Shown: positions 24,401-39,400, numbered from the stretch's first letter. The stretch: 64,000 nucleotides of DNA from Nereocystis luetkeana (GCA_031213475.1 JARUPZ010000037.1:992001-1056000); one strand, 5' to 3'. The notes: a model not told the origin generated them from the letters alone. Numbers and translations are program-made.

Positions 24401-27400
24401 TAAAACTCTTCATGGCCCTCCAGCAAGCCATCAAAAGCGCGATCGAATCTTTTGGAATTTTCTTGTAGCAGGTACTGACTAGGTGCACGGTATCACAATA
24501 TCGAATCCAGCCAAGCGTGTATCATGCTGTGGATGTTTCCCACCTCTTCTCCGTCCTGGCTGGTGTCACCACTGTCGGCGCTCCCGGCGCTGGTTCCTTC
24601 GACACCGGGAGTCTCTCTTCCCGGTCCATCAGCGGCATCGTTGAACTCAACCAACAGCGCGCCCGAATCCTCGTCCCTGTACTCTGCGAACCCTCCGAGT
24701 CGGTCGTACTCATAAAACGTTCTCCCCGCCGAGCGACGGAGCTCCAGTCGGGACTCTGCCGACGCTGCGCGCCTACCACGGGTGGATAGCCTCGACGAGT
24801 CACCCCTTAGTAGTCTGTACCGGCTCCCTTCCCGCCTCGTGTCATCTTCCTCTCTCGACAAACGCCCGACCCAATCCATTCCCCCCCTTGCCGCAACTGC
24901 ACGCCTGCTGGCCGTCGCCGAGGACCCCCAGCCCCGCCCCCAGGGTCTGTGTGCGTCGCTCAAAGCTATCGCTCGACCCCGCCCGCCAGAGCGAGTCGGC
25001 CGTCCCATTTCTAGAATAGCGTCGCCGTAGTCGTTGCGCCATGTTGGATGCATGAGGGCTTCTTCTCTTGATTCCTCGGCAGACAGCACATCCCGACCTG
25101 CACCGCCCGAAGGAGGATGGGCACGGCGCGGCTTTGCCACCGCCGGCTTCTCACCGCTCTCCTCATTGCCCGAAGAACTTTCAGAGGGGGGTAGTGGCTG
25201 CTTTTCGATGGCCTGCAACGTGCGGAGACCCCCGGATCCCAAGTGTAGGGCAGATAGCATCCTAGCCTGGGCTGATCGCCATCGAAGTGAGAAATCCTGC
25301 ATTTACAGCATTTTGACAAGAGTGTATTGGGTACGGCAAATAGTCGACGCATGAGGGGGATCGTAGCATTGGGCTTGACGGACGGCTAGCGCTCAAAACA
25401 GTGGTTCACACTGAACACAGGCAAAGGGGTTGCGAGCTAACTCATGAACCCATGCAAGAGTAGTGGGTCAGACAAGGTTTAACGCCGGAACAGAACGCAC
25501 GTCAATTTTTGTGACTTTCGTAGGGCCTCTAGCGGATCAAAAACAAACGCAACCTGGAGAAAGTTGGTGAACGAGAGTGAACGCTAAGCAAGGCAAAACG
25601 ACAAATGGCGTTGTTGACGACAGACCATAACCCCATGGGCTATTCGTGGATACCCGTCAGAATGGGTCGAAGACTGCACACTGACACTGAGCTTTGAATG
25701 TCATCCAGTATCGCGACAACGTGGTCGAAGCAAGGAAATACAGCAGAATGGACTTGCCTGTACCGTCAAGAGGGCGGGCAGCTGAATGGAGCACACCGCC
25801 ACCTGCAGCAGCGCAGGCAGCACGCGCGTCACCACATCGCCCTCTTCACACGCCGCTATGACCGCATCACTGCAATGCACTGACAGCTGAAGGACCGCTC
25901 TCAGAGTTTGTGACAGCATCCTCGACCACACCACCCCGCGGACGTCCGAGCTCAGACGCTCCGGACCAACTGCTTTCAAGGATTGAAACACCTCCTCCGA
26001 CTGCAGGAGGGCGTCTAGGAGGGACAGCAGCTGAGCCACCACGGGCTGCGCAGGAGTGTCTGGGTCGGCCTGAAACCCGACGCCTGTAGCTTCGAGATCT
26101 TGGACCCTGACTTTCTCGCACGCCTCCACGTTTTCACCATCGAACACCACCCCAGCCTCAGCATCACCCGCAGAAACTTGGACCACGGTTCCCATAGCGC
26201 CAGACCTTCAATAAAATGCGAGTGCGAGGTATCCGCGAACACAGACAAGCACAATGTGGGCAAGCGTCGCACACCAAAGCCTGTAAATAAGTCAAGTCGT
26301 TTGGCGTCATTGAGGTACGTTGTCGTACACTCCATAGCCAAAGCTACTGGAAACTCGATGGTTTTCTCTCCGATCAACTAAACTGTACCAGGTAGGGTAG
26401 CCACCCACCACAATCACACAAACTCATACCTACTGTAGCTTACAGTACAGAAAAGTACGGCGCATTAGAGATATGCGATAGGATAGCGTTTGATAGGGTA
26501 TGGTAGGGTAGAGCAGGGTATGCTATAAGGCATGATTGGGGTCGGCGTCGAGAACGCTAGCAATTGTTTTTTTGTAAAAGTGCAGGCACGCTGCTTGTCC
26601 ACGCTTTGAGCACCTTGAAACTTACTGGTGCTATATACATGATAGTATAGATTTTTTATATCATCACTTTTACTTTTCAGCTTAACTCATGAAGGTTTTA
26701 CCCTCAGCGATCTTCAGGACAAGCGGTGGTGGCAGATGTCGTGCCTTCTCCCCCCCGGTTCATGCCTTCATTTTTATCGCGCATAGGGTTCAGCATTTCC
26801 ATTGCTCGTCGATTTTCGTTGAAAGTTAGATCACACTCTCGCGCTTTCCGCCAATATTTTTCAAGTAAAAAAAACTCCCGACGAGTATACACTCGGTGAG
26901 ACTTGGACCCGCGAAATTGGGCTTAGCGTGCGCGCGGACCACCTACCAAGCCATCCAGGACGCCGGCTACATACGAAAGCGTCGCGCCTGAGGCAAGCCT
27001 CGCAATCGATAAGGTCAAGCAAGCCTGAATTTAAACGCGCTCAAAACGCGAGCGCGCAGGACAACTCAACTCAACACAATCTAACACTAGCACTACAGCA
27101 GCGACTCTACTGGTGCATTGCCGGTGTGCTATTCAACAGTGTAGCCAATACAACACATTCTCACTTGGACTGAACCGCGGCACCCGGGAATAAGACGCCC
27201 GAGCTACTGGCGATGATCGACAACGCCGCCACCGCGTCGAACATGACGTCCTGCACCCCTGCCCCCATCGGAGCAGCCAAGGAGGAACCGATCGAGGAGC
27301 TGCTCTCGACTGCGGTGGAGGAATTCGCGCGGACGGTGGATGCTGCAGTCCTGATGCACAGCAAGAGCTTTCGCGCAATGAGCTCCTTCCAGGCAGGCTC

Positions 27401-30400
27401 CTACACACGAACGAAGCAGCATGAACAGTTATACCACCAATTATGAAGCACCAAACGTAATCGTCTATCGTGTTACAGTCTTCTGCCGGAGACGACAGTT
27501 AGGAGCATCCAGGCGCGAGGCGTCAGTCTTTTTCTTCTTCAATTTCCGCATTAAATCGTAACGTATAGGGCATTGCGAGGGGTCAGTGATCGTCAGCATG
27601 TCACGCCCGTCGTCAGTGATGACTGAACCTCTTCGACGGGGGACGCGGCGAGCCAACTGTTGGTTTCAGGGCAGAGGTGGTTAAACCATCGATCCCGAAA
27701 TCGTGCAGCGACGAAACCACGCTTCTATTGCATCGTGAGACTAACGCCCTGGAAGTTTGTTGCCAGCAATCTAGCAAGGTGTGCGCTGGTATATAACACC
27801 CGCCCGTTACCCTACCATGTTCAGACGTCGACGGTTGCACGGCCGTATTGACGCCCAATCCACCGGTAGCTGGGTCGTGCTAATTTCAACTTATCGTGAG
27901 GGCTAGCCTAGCCATAAAGCCTGGATCTTACAAAGCGCGAGAAGCATGTAACGCGTAACGGCACCTTGTATAACACCCGGAGGATCGCGCCGCACTGCTC
28001 CGCCAAGCAGAGGTCCAGCGTACCAACACCGAACCCTTGATCACAGCCGGGATGGAGCAAACCTTGCCCTCGACCGCGCCGGTGGCCATTGGCTGAGCTG
28101 GCATTGCAATCGTCACGCCGTGAAGCACCCCCCACGCGTGCGTCGACCCCGCTGACGCTTTCCGGCGATGGGCTCACAGGCGCAGATACCGGGGGCGAGT
28201 AGGCGCGTCGTATGCTCGAGAAGAGCATCCCGACCAGTCCGTCACATGAGTTTGTCGCTCGGCTATTCATACTCGTTCCTTTTTCCTGGTCCTTCCTGGC
28301 CCCCGATTTCGCCGTGTGAAAACTGCCAGCACCGGGAGCCCAACGCAGACGCGAAATCGGGAACGCAATATTGATTACAACATTAAAGATTTTTTAGCCT
28401 CTCGTCAGTCAACATAACCCTACGTACGAATCAAAGCCGAAGGCATGTGCGGTATGCCTTCACATTCATAGGACGTGCCACGAGTCTAAGCACTCTCCGC
28501 GCAGACAAGACTAGGCCATGCAGACGGTACGTACTGCTTAAACACGAATTACTGGTTGATCGTCAACCAGTGAGAAAATACGAAAAAAGGTTGATGTCCC
28601 ACGAACGATAAGCCACGCAAAAAAACACCGACTCAAGCGCCCCGCCAACCAACGCATCCATACCTGCTGCTGGGTACTCCCGTCTCTTCTCGCCCCACCC
28701 AACCTTCTGGAAGGCAGGAGTCTACCACCGAAGGTTCCATGCCCGGAATTATGGCACAAAGAAGGAGAAGCACGCATCTGCCGTACGGAAGAACACAAGC
28801 AAAGAAGGTCTGTTCGTGCGTGGACCTGTGGGGAGAGCTTCAAAGTTGTTATCGAACCTTTTTAGCCAGGATCAATCGCGCAACATCGCGGGAAAGGCGT
28901 ACAGCACGTCCCGACGACAATATCTGGGAAGGCTGTTCGCTGAGAGAAACAAGCTGCCCACGAAAAGAAACGCAACAACACTGACAGTAGCGTGCTTACC
29001 TTTGCATTCGGGGCGATCCATTCTTGAGGAGCGAAAATATCGAGCGGAGCGCCGAAGGGTGCGCCAGGTGTGCGCGAGTGATGGAGTACTGCCGAAGAGA
29101 GCAGAGCAGGGCTAGCTGCCTGAACATGGAAGGCTCCACCTCTCCGATCTCCAACGCCACTAGATTAAAACAATCGGGCCTTGAGTCCGACGTCTCGCTG
29201 CTGTCGACAGCGCTCGTTTCGTACAAACCTTTCCAAACCGTACCGCCGGCAGTGCTATCGCTGGAGTTCCTCCCGCCACTCGTACGCCGGCAGTAACCGT
29301 GGCTGTAGCTTCTCTGCATCTCTTTGACTCCAGCCTTGACCTCACGCTCTGAAGTAGCAAGCGCACGCACCCGAGATGCCTCTACATCACCGTCGATGGC
29401 CGGGGCGCTGTATTCGTCGGGATCGTTTGCTTTCTTCTGCCCCGGTGACCTGCCTACTATGTGCCCGAGGCTCAGAGCTCCCAGCCGCAGCTCACGCAGA
29501 ATAACGTCGAAAATGTCCTGCATGTTTGACACAGAGAGACAAAGACGCCGTGTGGTTGCAACACACGCGCGCGGTAGGGTTGCGCAGTCGTTGAGGCAAG
29601 GCCGACTCACTTGAGTCACTTACATCCGTGCGTAGGCGTACTCAATGTCGCGCGCAACGAAAGCGAATGGACAACTTTACAGTGGGCAATTTCAGAGGAT
29701 ATAACTGACAACATATACACGAGCGAACAGTAGATAACAGCAGTGTTAGGCTGTCACGAAATCGTCAGCAGGCTTGTATTCAAGGTGACAGCTTTTCAAA
29801 GGCCTCGAAACAGCGACCGCGTTACATGGCGGAAGCCACACAGCAGAGGGCCATAGCGAGGCAGAGCCTCCCCAGCGCCGGCGTCGTATGTTACATATTA
29901 CACAAGGTTACCTGGTGTAGGTTGTCCACGTGCATTTGCATTTCCTCGAAGGGGGTTCCGTAAATGGACCGCTCTCTTGTCTGCGGCAACGGAAGCGCCG
30001 TCGCGGATACCAGCCCACCCGTGGCCACGGTGCTTCTTCTTCTTCTTCTTGTTGATGCTCTAGAATTCGACAGCTTCGGCCCGCTTCTTGCTGCTTGTGG
30101 GCTACTGGTGTCTTCCGCACGACCCGGCGCCTCGTTCCTGGGAGCCTGCGACCTAGCGTCCGGGGACCCCGGCGCACCCGTCAACGAGGCCTGGCGCATG
30201 CTAACAGCCACCAGGAATCGCAGTAAACTGGAAGCGCCTCTCTGTAGCACCTTCATCGATGGCATTATCGTCTCCGGCGAAACCTTTTCCACGGCGGCAC
30301 CTCCCCGATGTCGGTGTGCACCTCCCCCCTCTCGATTCCCGGCCTTCTTGACACCCTCGGCACAGGTGACCTTTGCTGCTAGCTTTTCTTTCTTCCCTTC

Positions 30401-33400
30401 CTCTAGCTTGCTTTCCATCCCTTCCTCGGGCGCTTCCTGGTCACCCTTGTCACTAGAAACAGGAGGAGCTGTTGCAGCCTTGAGGTCTCGTGCTTCCCGC
30501 GTCATCAGTTCACGTTCAGCTAGCACCGCTGGAGCCACGACGACCTCAGGTCCCTACGGTATTACGGGAACGAAGAGATAGGACGGGACGGCAAGTTCAG
30601 CGGACTCCCTCCGAAAAGCTATACCTGGTACGTGTTACTTTCGATAGATTCCAACATCTTAAAGCAGACTAATACTACCAATACCTCGTACAGTATGAAG
30701 AGTAAAAAACAGAGTCCGTAGGCCGGTCAGCGTACATAGCACGGAGGAAGCACACGACCACCGCACGACTTACCGTAGGAGTCACGGATCTCAAATACTG
30801 CATTATCCAATATCTATTATCCAATATCCCACAGGGCTTACAAGGACGGAGCTGGTCAAAATGGTAGGATGGGAGAACTTGCACCCCTTGTTCGAATGTG
30901 ACTATTCAACATTGACGGATACGTATCGTTTCGGGTTATGAAGATATTGTTCGGTATTCTAATCTTGACTTTTGTGCTTGTACGTGTTGTGAGAGTGCTA
31001 CACATGAGGTCAGTCCGTTCTGTTCTCTACTGTTGGAAGGCCAACCATTCACGACTTGATACAAACATCATCGCCAGCTTGATTCATAGCCCTGAGCTAC
31101 GAACACTCTAGAGTCGCTGGCCAATAGCCTCCTCGGTGATGATTTGGGTGATCTACGAATTGGCCATCGCTATCGATGAGCTGAAGCAGACGGCTGCTGA
31201 AGCTGAGGAGAACCGCTTGAAATATCATGCCGAGCTGCTCGGTATGCTGGAACAGTTGCTGAATCGGAGCGAGGCGCAGGCGGATCCCGGTGGACAGCTA
31301 CAGCAGGAGTTGATACCCACCGCTGGTGTAGCAGGGAGAGCTACCGCATCACCATCATCGGAAGGAGGCCCCGACGGTGCTAGCGGGAGCCGGGGGGGCA
31401 CGCGTGTCCTTGCTTAAACTGAACCCAGACGACAAGTGAGGGGCGTAGCCCCGCACGGTGAGTCCTCGATGAGTTCAGTTGGTTTGGATGCTAGGCGACT
31501 CCTCGTAGGTCAGCCGAACATGGTTGTGCCTGTTTTGGAAGGCAAAGGAACTTTGAGGTCTTCTCTAAGCACATGCACGAGTATACGAAGCTACCAGAGA
31601 TCGAGAGCGTGTTTGATACCGACGCGTACGTCGATGTTGGGGCAGATGGAAACGATAAGGAGTCGCTCATGGCTGAGGGGGTATCAGAATCCATGTACGA
31701 AACACAACTGTTGGAATGGTTTTTCTGCCGCAAGCCTTGGAGTCGAACGTCGGCAAGGCTCGATTTCACCGGAGCACGTCTCCGAGACGATGTTGGGAGG
31801 AGAGCATGGACTGGTGTGAAACGAAGACAAACGCTCAGAAAGGCATGTGCATACAAGAGTTGTACAACATCACGATTGGGAAAGAGGAGAACCCAATAGA
31901 GAGACTGTATGATATCGAGGATTTGAGCGAAAAGCTAGTCAACGCTGGAATGAGTGTGGATGAAATGCCCTCCCCGCTGCCGAGTATGCACTTGAGATAC
32001 AAGATCTGAATCTGAAACAGGTGTACGACAGGAAGGAGATCTTGAACCTTGTTCGTAGCCAGTACGAAACGCTTCCTCCTACTTTTGTCAAGTCGAAGAG
32101 CTCGTCAAACTCTCATGCACTCGTCGGAAAAGGACGGCGAGGCCATGGTGGTGGAGGTGGTTGAGGGCACGGAAAGGGCAGGTCTGGAAAGGGGAACGAG
32201 GGTGGCAACAGCAACCAAAATACCGATGCCGGAACCTCGAAAGGGACTTGTTTCCGGTGCCGAGCTACCGGACACTACAGCGGCCAATGCACGATGCAGG
32301 TCTGCGACAGGTGCGGTGAAAGAGGCCACGATAGCAGCAAGTGTGGATCGCCGGTGGACATGGAGGCTGTGCTTGCAATGGTGGGGGATCCGGACAAAAA
32401 TGCCGTAGAGACGACGGCGTTTCGAACGGTACAGCAGCACCTATAAAGTCCTACGGCAGAAGTACAGCCGTGGGCATCCCCACCTACGTATAGGATGGGG
32501 GAATTTCAAGTCGTGCGGGATTTATTTCCCGTACGCAGGAGGCAGCAGATATGGATATCGCAACCCGATGAACGTCCTGCTCCCACCATGAAGGGGTGGG
32601 GAAGCCGCGTGACGTACTATTCGCGTGCCCTCTGCTGCAAGAAGTTTAATGGCGGAGGAGGCCGGCGCATGAGAATCGGGTGTTGTCTGCAGCAGTACTA
32701 CAAACGAAGGGAACAGCGTCTGCAAGGCAACAAATACTTCATGACAGCAGCAGCAGCGGGAAGGTCGTGAAGTGGACAGACAGGTATCTCGTCAGCTGGA
32801 GCTTTTTAGTGATCCGGCTACTTCGCGGGCGGGAGGCTACGTCTAGTCTTTCTGGGGGGTAATCGTTGGAGTAGTTTTTCTCTTGCGATTGGATAAACTT
32901 GTCGGTCGAAATATGTTTTTGATCGTACAAACAAATGGAGAGATGTCATTTTCAACTAGGTTTGGATTCGTTCCGGGTAAGTCGTATATGATAGATGCAG
33001 AAAAGCCTGGAAGTTTTGAAATGTATCGTCATGTTCAAATCAAATAGTCTTTGTAAATCCGAAAAACTTATACCTGGTGGTGTTACTCTGGTATAGACAG
33101 GACCAGGAGGGGACTGGTGGAACTGATCTCTGTATTTATTTTAACGGCTTGGCGAAGTACGTGGGTGCACCCGAAGGGGTGTATTGTGATACTGATGGTG
33201 GCTACTGGTTTTATTGATTCGTGCTGGGGCCTTTCGTTTGTGACTGGTTACTGGTTGCAGAATAAGGGGGGTTTGCATTTTATTTCATGATTAGTCATTC
33301 TTCCACCAGTACTGTTTTCCGACCTTGGTGCTTAAGCTGAATGCATGTTCACGAAGGAAACCAAAAATGAATATAGGATGCGTCACGGATGATCGAATAG

Positions 33401-36400
33401 CTTTATAACTGGGAGGGCTTAGGCTGTTCGTGCTGATATTGCCAGCAAATTAATCTTCGTTTTTAGCGCCAGGTAAATTCTTTGTTCAAGTCATGCCAAA
33501 CAGGATTTATGATATCTCGCTTTACCAACCGTGGCGATCTGTGTATCTATGGCGGGAGTAGGGGGCAAAATGATACTTTCGCCTGGGGGAACGGGGTTTC
33601 TCGCGATCTCTGGCCTTATGGTTTCCGCCTTAGTTTTCACGATGGGGGCGCGGCTGTTGCAATTTCTCCTGTGCTGCAATAGTCATATGGCAGTTTAATA
33701 GGGGTTTTTGCTCGTAGGGGCGGGTTTCCACATACTCTCGTCGTTGATTTGGGTCGTGGAGTTGTGTCCTATTCTTCTGGTTCGTCACTGTCATGTGAAG
33801 AGCCGGGAGGGTGTTTGAATGGGACTATTCAACATTGACGGTTACGTATCGTTTCGGGCTATGATTCAATACTAAATTCTCAGGTATTTAATATTGGCTT
33901 CTATGCTCGTACGTGCTGTGAGAGTGCTACGCATGAGGTCAGTCCGTTCTGTTCTCTGCTGTTGGAAGACCAACAATTCATGACTTGATACAAGCATCAT
34001 CGCTATCTTGATTAAGCGTCCTAAGTTACCAACACCCCTGCCACTGTACTGCTTCACTGGATGTACGATTGACGGCGGTCTATTGTAATATCCTACGAGG
34101 TAATTACTAAAGGAACAGAAGCCTACAGGCCGGGATGTATATAAAAGGTCCTGCAACTCTCGTTGAAAGTTGAAAAAAAGACCTCGGCTTGACCGCACGT
34201 ATCATACCGGTGACGTGTGATACGTCGTCGACGACTGCCATTGACAATTGCTATCGAACTTGTTGCAAACCTCGATCCTGCTTCTCTGCCGGCATGGCTC
34301 TACACTCGCTCTACAGTCGCAGTCATCTGTGGGGCAATTCCAACCTCGTATGCGAAGGGGACGATGCCGAAGTTCACTCGCACGCTCTCGCCATTGCTGT
34401 GGAAGCCCACCACGGGGACCAAGTTGTACTCATGCACCGGGACGAAACCATCTCCGAGCAGCTTGCCATTTCGGGTATACCTGCAGAACGCAAAAGAGGA
34501 AAGCCCCACGTGATTGCACGATGGCTCCGTCACAGTCCGCGTGGACAGGAGAGGTCCAACAACAAATAATTACGACGAAGACAAATGCAGGCTGACATAT
34601 GGTACCACATACCATGGGGGGTACTCCCAATCGACAACAATCTCACTGGCTACTTGCAGGTTTTTCCACCCACCAGATAGCACCGCGGACGGAATCGAAC
34701 CCGCATCCGATGACGTCACCGTCGGCCCAGATTGGCCAGATGCTGTCCGTTTTCCCTCGCCCGAACTTCCGGCCGTCGTCTCCATGGTATCCGTAGGAAT
34801 GGTCCACCCATCCAGGCATTTGCTTGGTGGCCGGGAAGACATCGGGGTCGGCCAGACCAATGCCGATGGTGGTCTTTTCGCCCGGATTCATGACGGTCAC
34901 CTCGAAGTAGTTGGCGCTATTTGCTGACGCCGGGACGCCGACAGGCGCTTCTCCTGCTGCCGACTTACAGGCGTACGTTACACCCCTGGCAAATGTGCAC
35001 GCCACGGATGCCACCATTGGTACCGTTGCCCAGGAACATAGCGCCGTCAGCTGCACTTCCGTAGCTTTCCTGACGTCGCGCTCGTCAAGCACGGGAACTC
35101 CTCGGGTGACCATCTGAGCAACGCGTTCACGCGCGACTTCCTGTTTACGGTACACGACACATTCCAACAGGATCACCAATGCCAGCACCAGCAGCAACGC
35201 CGACGGTGATCGCAACAACGGTACGAAACGGCACGAAAAGAACAATTGATTCAGGGAAACCGGCAGCACTGCGTGGCGGTGGAAGTACAAACACGTGCAC
35301 TCCTCAAGAATCGATCGCGGAGTGCGCCAAATACTGGTGTGGTGTATCGTCGCGGGACAGCCAGGGCATCGCGTCGTATTCGCCTTGAGGTAAGAGAGGA
35401 AGCCCACGACATCCAATCACCGTTGATTGTGGCACACGTTGTTGTACACTATTAATATTAGGCTGTTCTAATAGAAAACATTGACATGTTGACAGGTCAC
35501 CTCTAGCCGTTTCTTCTTCGATGCCGCTGCTTGTTCCGCACTCTCGATTTTGGCTTGCGCGTGCTTCAGATGCACACGCAGCAGCGCGCTGTATCTTGTG
35601 ATGAGGGATGCCATGGAATGTCGTCCAAGAATGTCGGACGCAGACCCGTGCAGGCCAGCCGCTTGGAGGAATGCGGAGGGAAGGGCTGAAGGCGGAATAC
35701 CACTGATGTGGTGTGCCAAGTCACGAGCCAAGAGCGTCCCCTGCGCAATCAGCACACACGTTTTCGAACGTCAGTGATGAAGTTTCATCGACAAAACGCG
35801 CAACCGAGCTGTTCTTGTCGAGACAGCATGCCTGGTACAAAACGAGTGTTCTGATGGTTTTGAAGGTCTGGCACAACAACAGGCAAAGTACGGTACTACT
35901 CTGTACTACAATACCTGCAGTGTACGTCATACCGTAAGTACGTCGGGCGGAACAGATGAAGAGAACGATGCGAAATTATCTACACCATCTTACACCACCA
36001 GGAAAATCAACATCACCCCGACTGCCTGTCCAAACCTTCATCTAAGGATGCTAAACTGCAGTACATTATTGTACAATTACAATGCAGGGCACTGACTACT
36101 GTACATAACATGGTGACCGTCATCATGTCCGCATCCCTGTCACCATCACCATCACCACCTCTCGTCAATTGAAACAACGAAACAAGCAAACCTCCGACCC
36201 ATCGGCCCACCTGGATAAACCCTTGCCGAATATTTTCCAGCGACCAAGGGGTCCAACGCTGGGCAGCTTTTGCCGACGCCTCTCTTTCGATGCAGCTTTC
36301 CTTCTGCTCAGGGCGGGCATCGCTCAAGCTAGCTAAGGAACAGTTGGCCATGTCCGCTGTAGTGGTGAGAGTCACCATCGTCTGAAGAGTAGGTAGTATG

Positions 36401-39400
36401 CCCGACTCATGGGCAAGGAAGCGGTAGTCTCGTGACTCGAAGTCCAGCGCCCAAGTGGTCATCAGAACATGAGCCAGGCCGGGCTATATCAGACATCGTT
36501 GCCACAAAGAAACGGGAAGCAAGTGACGGAAACAATGGGCTCGGTCAAATCCACACGGTCACAAGGAACGAAAGCTGCCCAATAGAGGTCAAGCCGCTCA
36601 TGTGAAATTGCGTAGCCGAAACGGATGCGTCGTCGGCGTGACCAGCACATCTTCGTACAGACACTATAGGCAGAATTTTCATTTGAGGTAGGTCACCTGT
36701 ACCGTTCGCAGACTGTGATCAAGCAACGTCCTCAGCAGTCCGTAGAGAGACTCGAAAGCAGTTTGCACTCTTGCCAGCAGGCCAGTGGAGCACCCTTCAA
36801 GTCCCTTGAGATAATGGTGCCGCGTGTCGCGCTCGTCACTCGATACCTCTACCTGTCGGCACATCAGGACGCGGTGCGTTGTGGAATGACGTGATGACGT
36901 CTCGAAACCGCTCTCTGATGGGCACCAATAGTAAGGAAGCCAACAAGTGAGGCACGTCGAAGCAAGAAGTGAACGCCAACGTGATGAAACTCATGCGTAT
37001 TGTGCGAGGGTATCGCTGCTGTAGTATTAGAGTAATAGTGCCTGAACATAGAGTCGAAGGCAACAATGTCAAGGTCGACCTTACCTCCTTCCCCTCCTTG
37101 TTGCGCTTCATGCGAAGACCTTGGAAGGCTGGTCGGAGGAACACGAGCGCTTCCTGCCGTTGACAGTGAACAGGTATACGGTCTACAGTTCAGGACTGCT
37201 CGTCAACAAGCAAGGAGGCCGAGCCACACTCGTTTTGCAAAGCATTCTCTGCATGGGGTGGTACTCGAACACTCTTCAAAGTACAGAAACGACTCGCGAT
37301 TATTCAATTAGCGGCAAGCGCAAATACATTACCCTGCAACACGACCTTCAGTACCAGCGGTCTTTGCACCACGCAAGTCAAGTAAAAACGGTGGGTTTAC
37401 CAGAAAACAACATACACCCGACGGCGATCACGAGAGGCGATTGTACTATTGCTATGGCTGCACAAATCAGAGCATTAAACTCGCGAAATTCGCAAAATTG
37501 TTCGCTTATGGCTACTCTCGCGAGACGTCGATACCTCGTGTGGACAGGAGTGCAATAGGTGGTGTGGCGTACAGACTTTGCAACCGTGAGACGACATTGA
37601 ACTTACAACAGCTGCAACGACACATGCTATCACAGATACAATTTTCGTCACTACAGTGAGGTGAGGCGAGGTGAGGTAAGCAGACAGTGGCGGCAATAGT
37701 ACTGTAGTGGCGCTATTCTGGTCGCACCAGATGCAGTACTTGCCACGTGGAAGCATTCCAGTACGTCACAGTACAGCAGGCACTCCGTTGCAGCCCCAAC
37801 CCCGCTTGCTAACCTGGATAGCAGACGGTGCCCCTCTCGACGTGGAGACCTCCCCGTCCGGGGCTAGGGATCGCAGAAGCGCCGCCAATGCCTCCAGTCC
37901 GAAAGTGCGCATGGACGCCCGAACAGTACGACTGCGGAGGGAGGCCCTCAGAACTCGAGGTGGAGCAACACCACCGCCCGTTATCACGTACATCATACAT
38001 GCCTGGTAGGGCGAGCAGAAAGCCACATGAGGGGGGGGGGGGGGGGGGTATTCAAGCTATGCTACCCTCCCTTGTTCACAAGCACCAACTCTACCTTTCT
38101 CGCAGATGATTCAGACATGAGCACACTCAACACCAAGGTCATCCGTGTCATTGCGTAGCCAAAAGGCGGTCGTTGAACCGGAACCCCACGTTCTTCTCGC
38201 CTGCATGGCTGCGCTCGAAGCTGTTTCGTTATCGAGGAGAGCCCCCTTCCCCGAATCGTCAGAATCGTCGCCTGAATTGCACCCACTGTCTGCGTCGACT
38301 TGCCCAACATTGCCAGTCTGGATCGGAGCAAAGTCACCGTCGTCGTGAGACTCGCGTCCGCCGACGATCTGGCCCTCGTGAATGCATGGCTTGGACACGC
38401 TGCGCCTGAACACAACGTCCGAATGACAACAAGTTTGGCGGTTGCGGTTATCGTCACGTCGCACGCCATGCACCCAACTCATCGAGTTCTACTGTACTTA
38501 TTGTCTTGTCCCTCGGACGTATTCATGGCCTGTTATCGCGGGAGCATGTTTGGTTAATGCGCTGCATCAAAGTCAAAATAGTAGAGCGGCATGAAGGGCA
38601 AGCTTATGCCGAGCGGACGCAAGGGAGGGATAATACTTTAATAAGCTTAGTCTATAACTACCGTATACATATTGAACACCTTAAGAGACGCGAGGGCACG
38701 GTCAAACCCGTTTGTATGCAAATACATCAACATGGTCGTTTGTTGCGACTCACTCTGAGTTGTAGCCGTGCGGTAACGCTGACTCCGCAGGTCTGTTCCC
38801 CAGGCTCTTCGCACGTGGACGATACGCCATGGACAGGCTTCGGCGAAGCTGCACGTGTTATGACGGGCAAAATCATACAGGAGAGTTAAGTCGAGTGGCA
38901 GGCAATACCTTCACACCGGTTTCGCGAAAGCATCCTTGGGGAGTAGAGTTGGTTGGGAAACCATTATGCGCACGAGAAAATGAGAAGGAAGCAGGTCCAC
39001 AGGGACAGCTAACAATAGAAACAGCGCACATTGGTTTACCTGGGTTCGCACGCGCAGGACATCCACCACCCCCTTCCACTGCTCCTTCCCACGATCCTCT
39101 GAACGCCACCGCAGCAGACTCGACTGCAACCTACTGTTCATATCAATAGTAGAGGGAGGAGACCCTGGCAGATCTGACAGCTCCTCCGCTAAGTGGTGCA
39201 TCAGAACCGAGGTGCCCTCTGCCGTGGCCGTAGGAGAGTCAACAGTCGACGGCGACAGCTGTCCGGAGGCGAGCGACGAGACGGAAACGCGATGCGCGAC
39301 ACAAGGGCACAACCCACGGTCGTGCGTATTTCATTAAGTAGTCCATCAAGAAAATATTTTGCTTTGTGCTCTAGTCACGCAAGAAGGAAAAGCAGGGCAT

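Larger units (their letters stand above)
30884..34039 (+). mobile_element. Gag-only LTR retrotransposon (TR-GAG-like), antisense to the host gene
   Basis: Two direct repeats of about 220 bp (30889-31105 and 33812-34034), each starting TGTT and ending AACA, are flanked outside by the 5-bp duplication CCCCT (30884-30888 and 34035-34039). A purine-rich stretch (GAAGAGCCGGGAGGG) precedes the right repeat, as a polypurine tract should. Inside, only gag-like sequence with two CCHC zinc knuckles is found on the plus strand; I see no protease, integrase or reverse transcriptase. The two repeats differ at many positions, so the insertion is old. It is probably non-autonomous and related to Copia-type elements by its gag pattern. 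Confidence 0.85.
30545..34344 (-). other. Intron between E34 and E35 (3.8 kb), mostly a retrotransposon
   Basis: Positions 30884-34039 are a gag-only LTR element with its target duplication. Outside it are only about 340 bases on the right and 310 on the left, so the native intron was of ordinary size. Confidence 0.8.

Noticed and set aside
32495..33812. Pol gene (protease, integrase, reverse transcriptase) behind gag
   Set aside because: No frame shows reverse-transcriptase, integrase zinc-finger or protease motifs, and the space is too short for a full pol.
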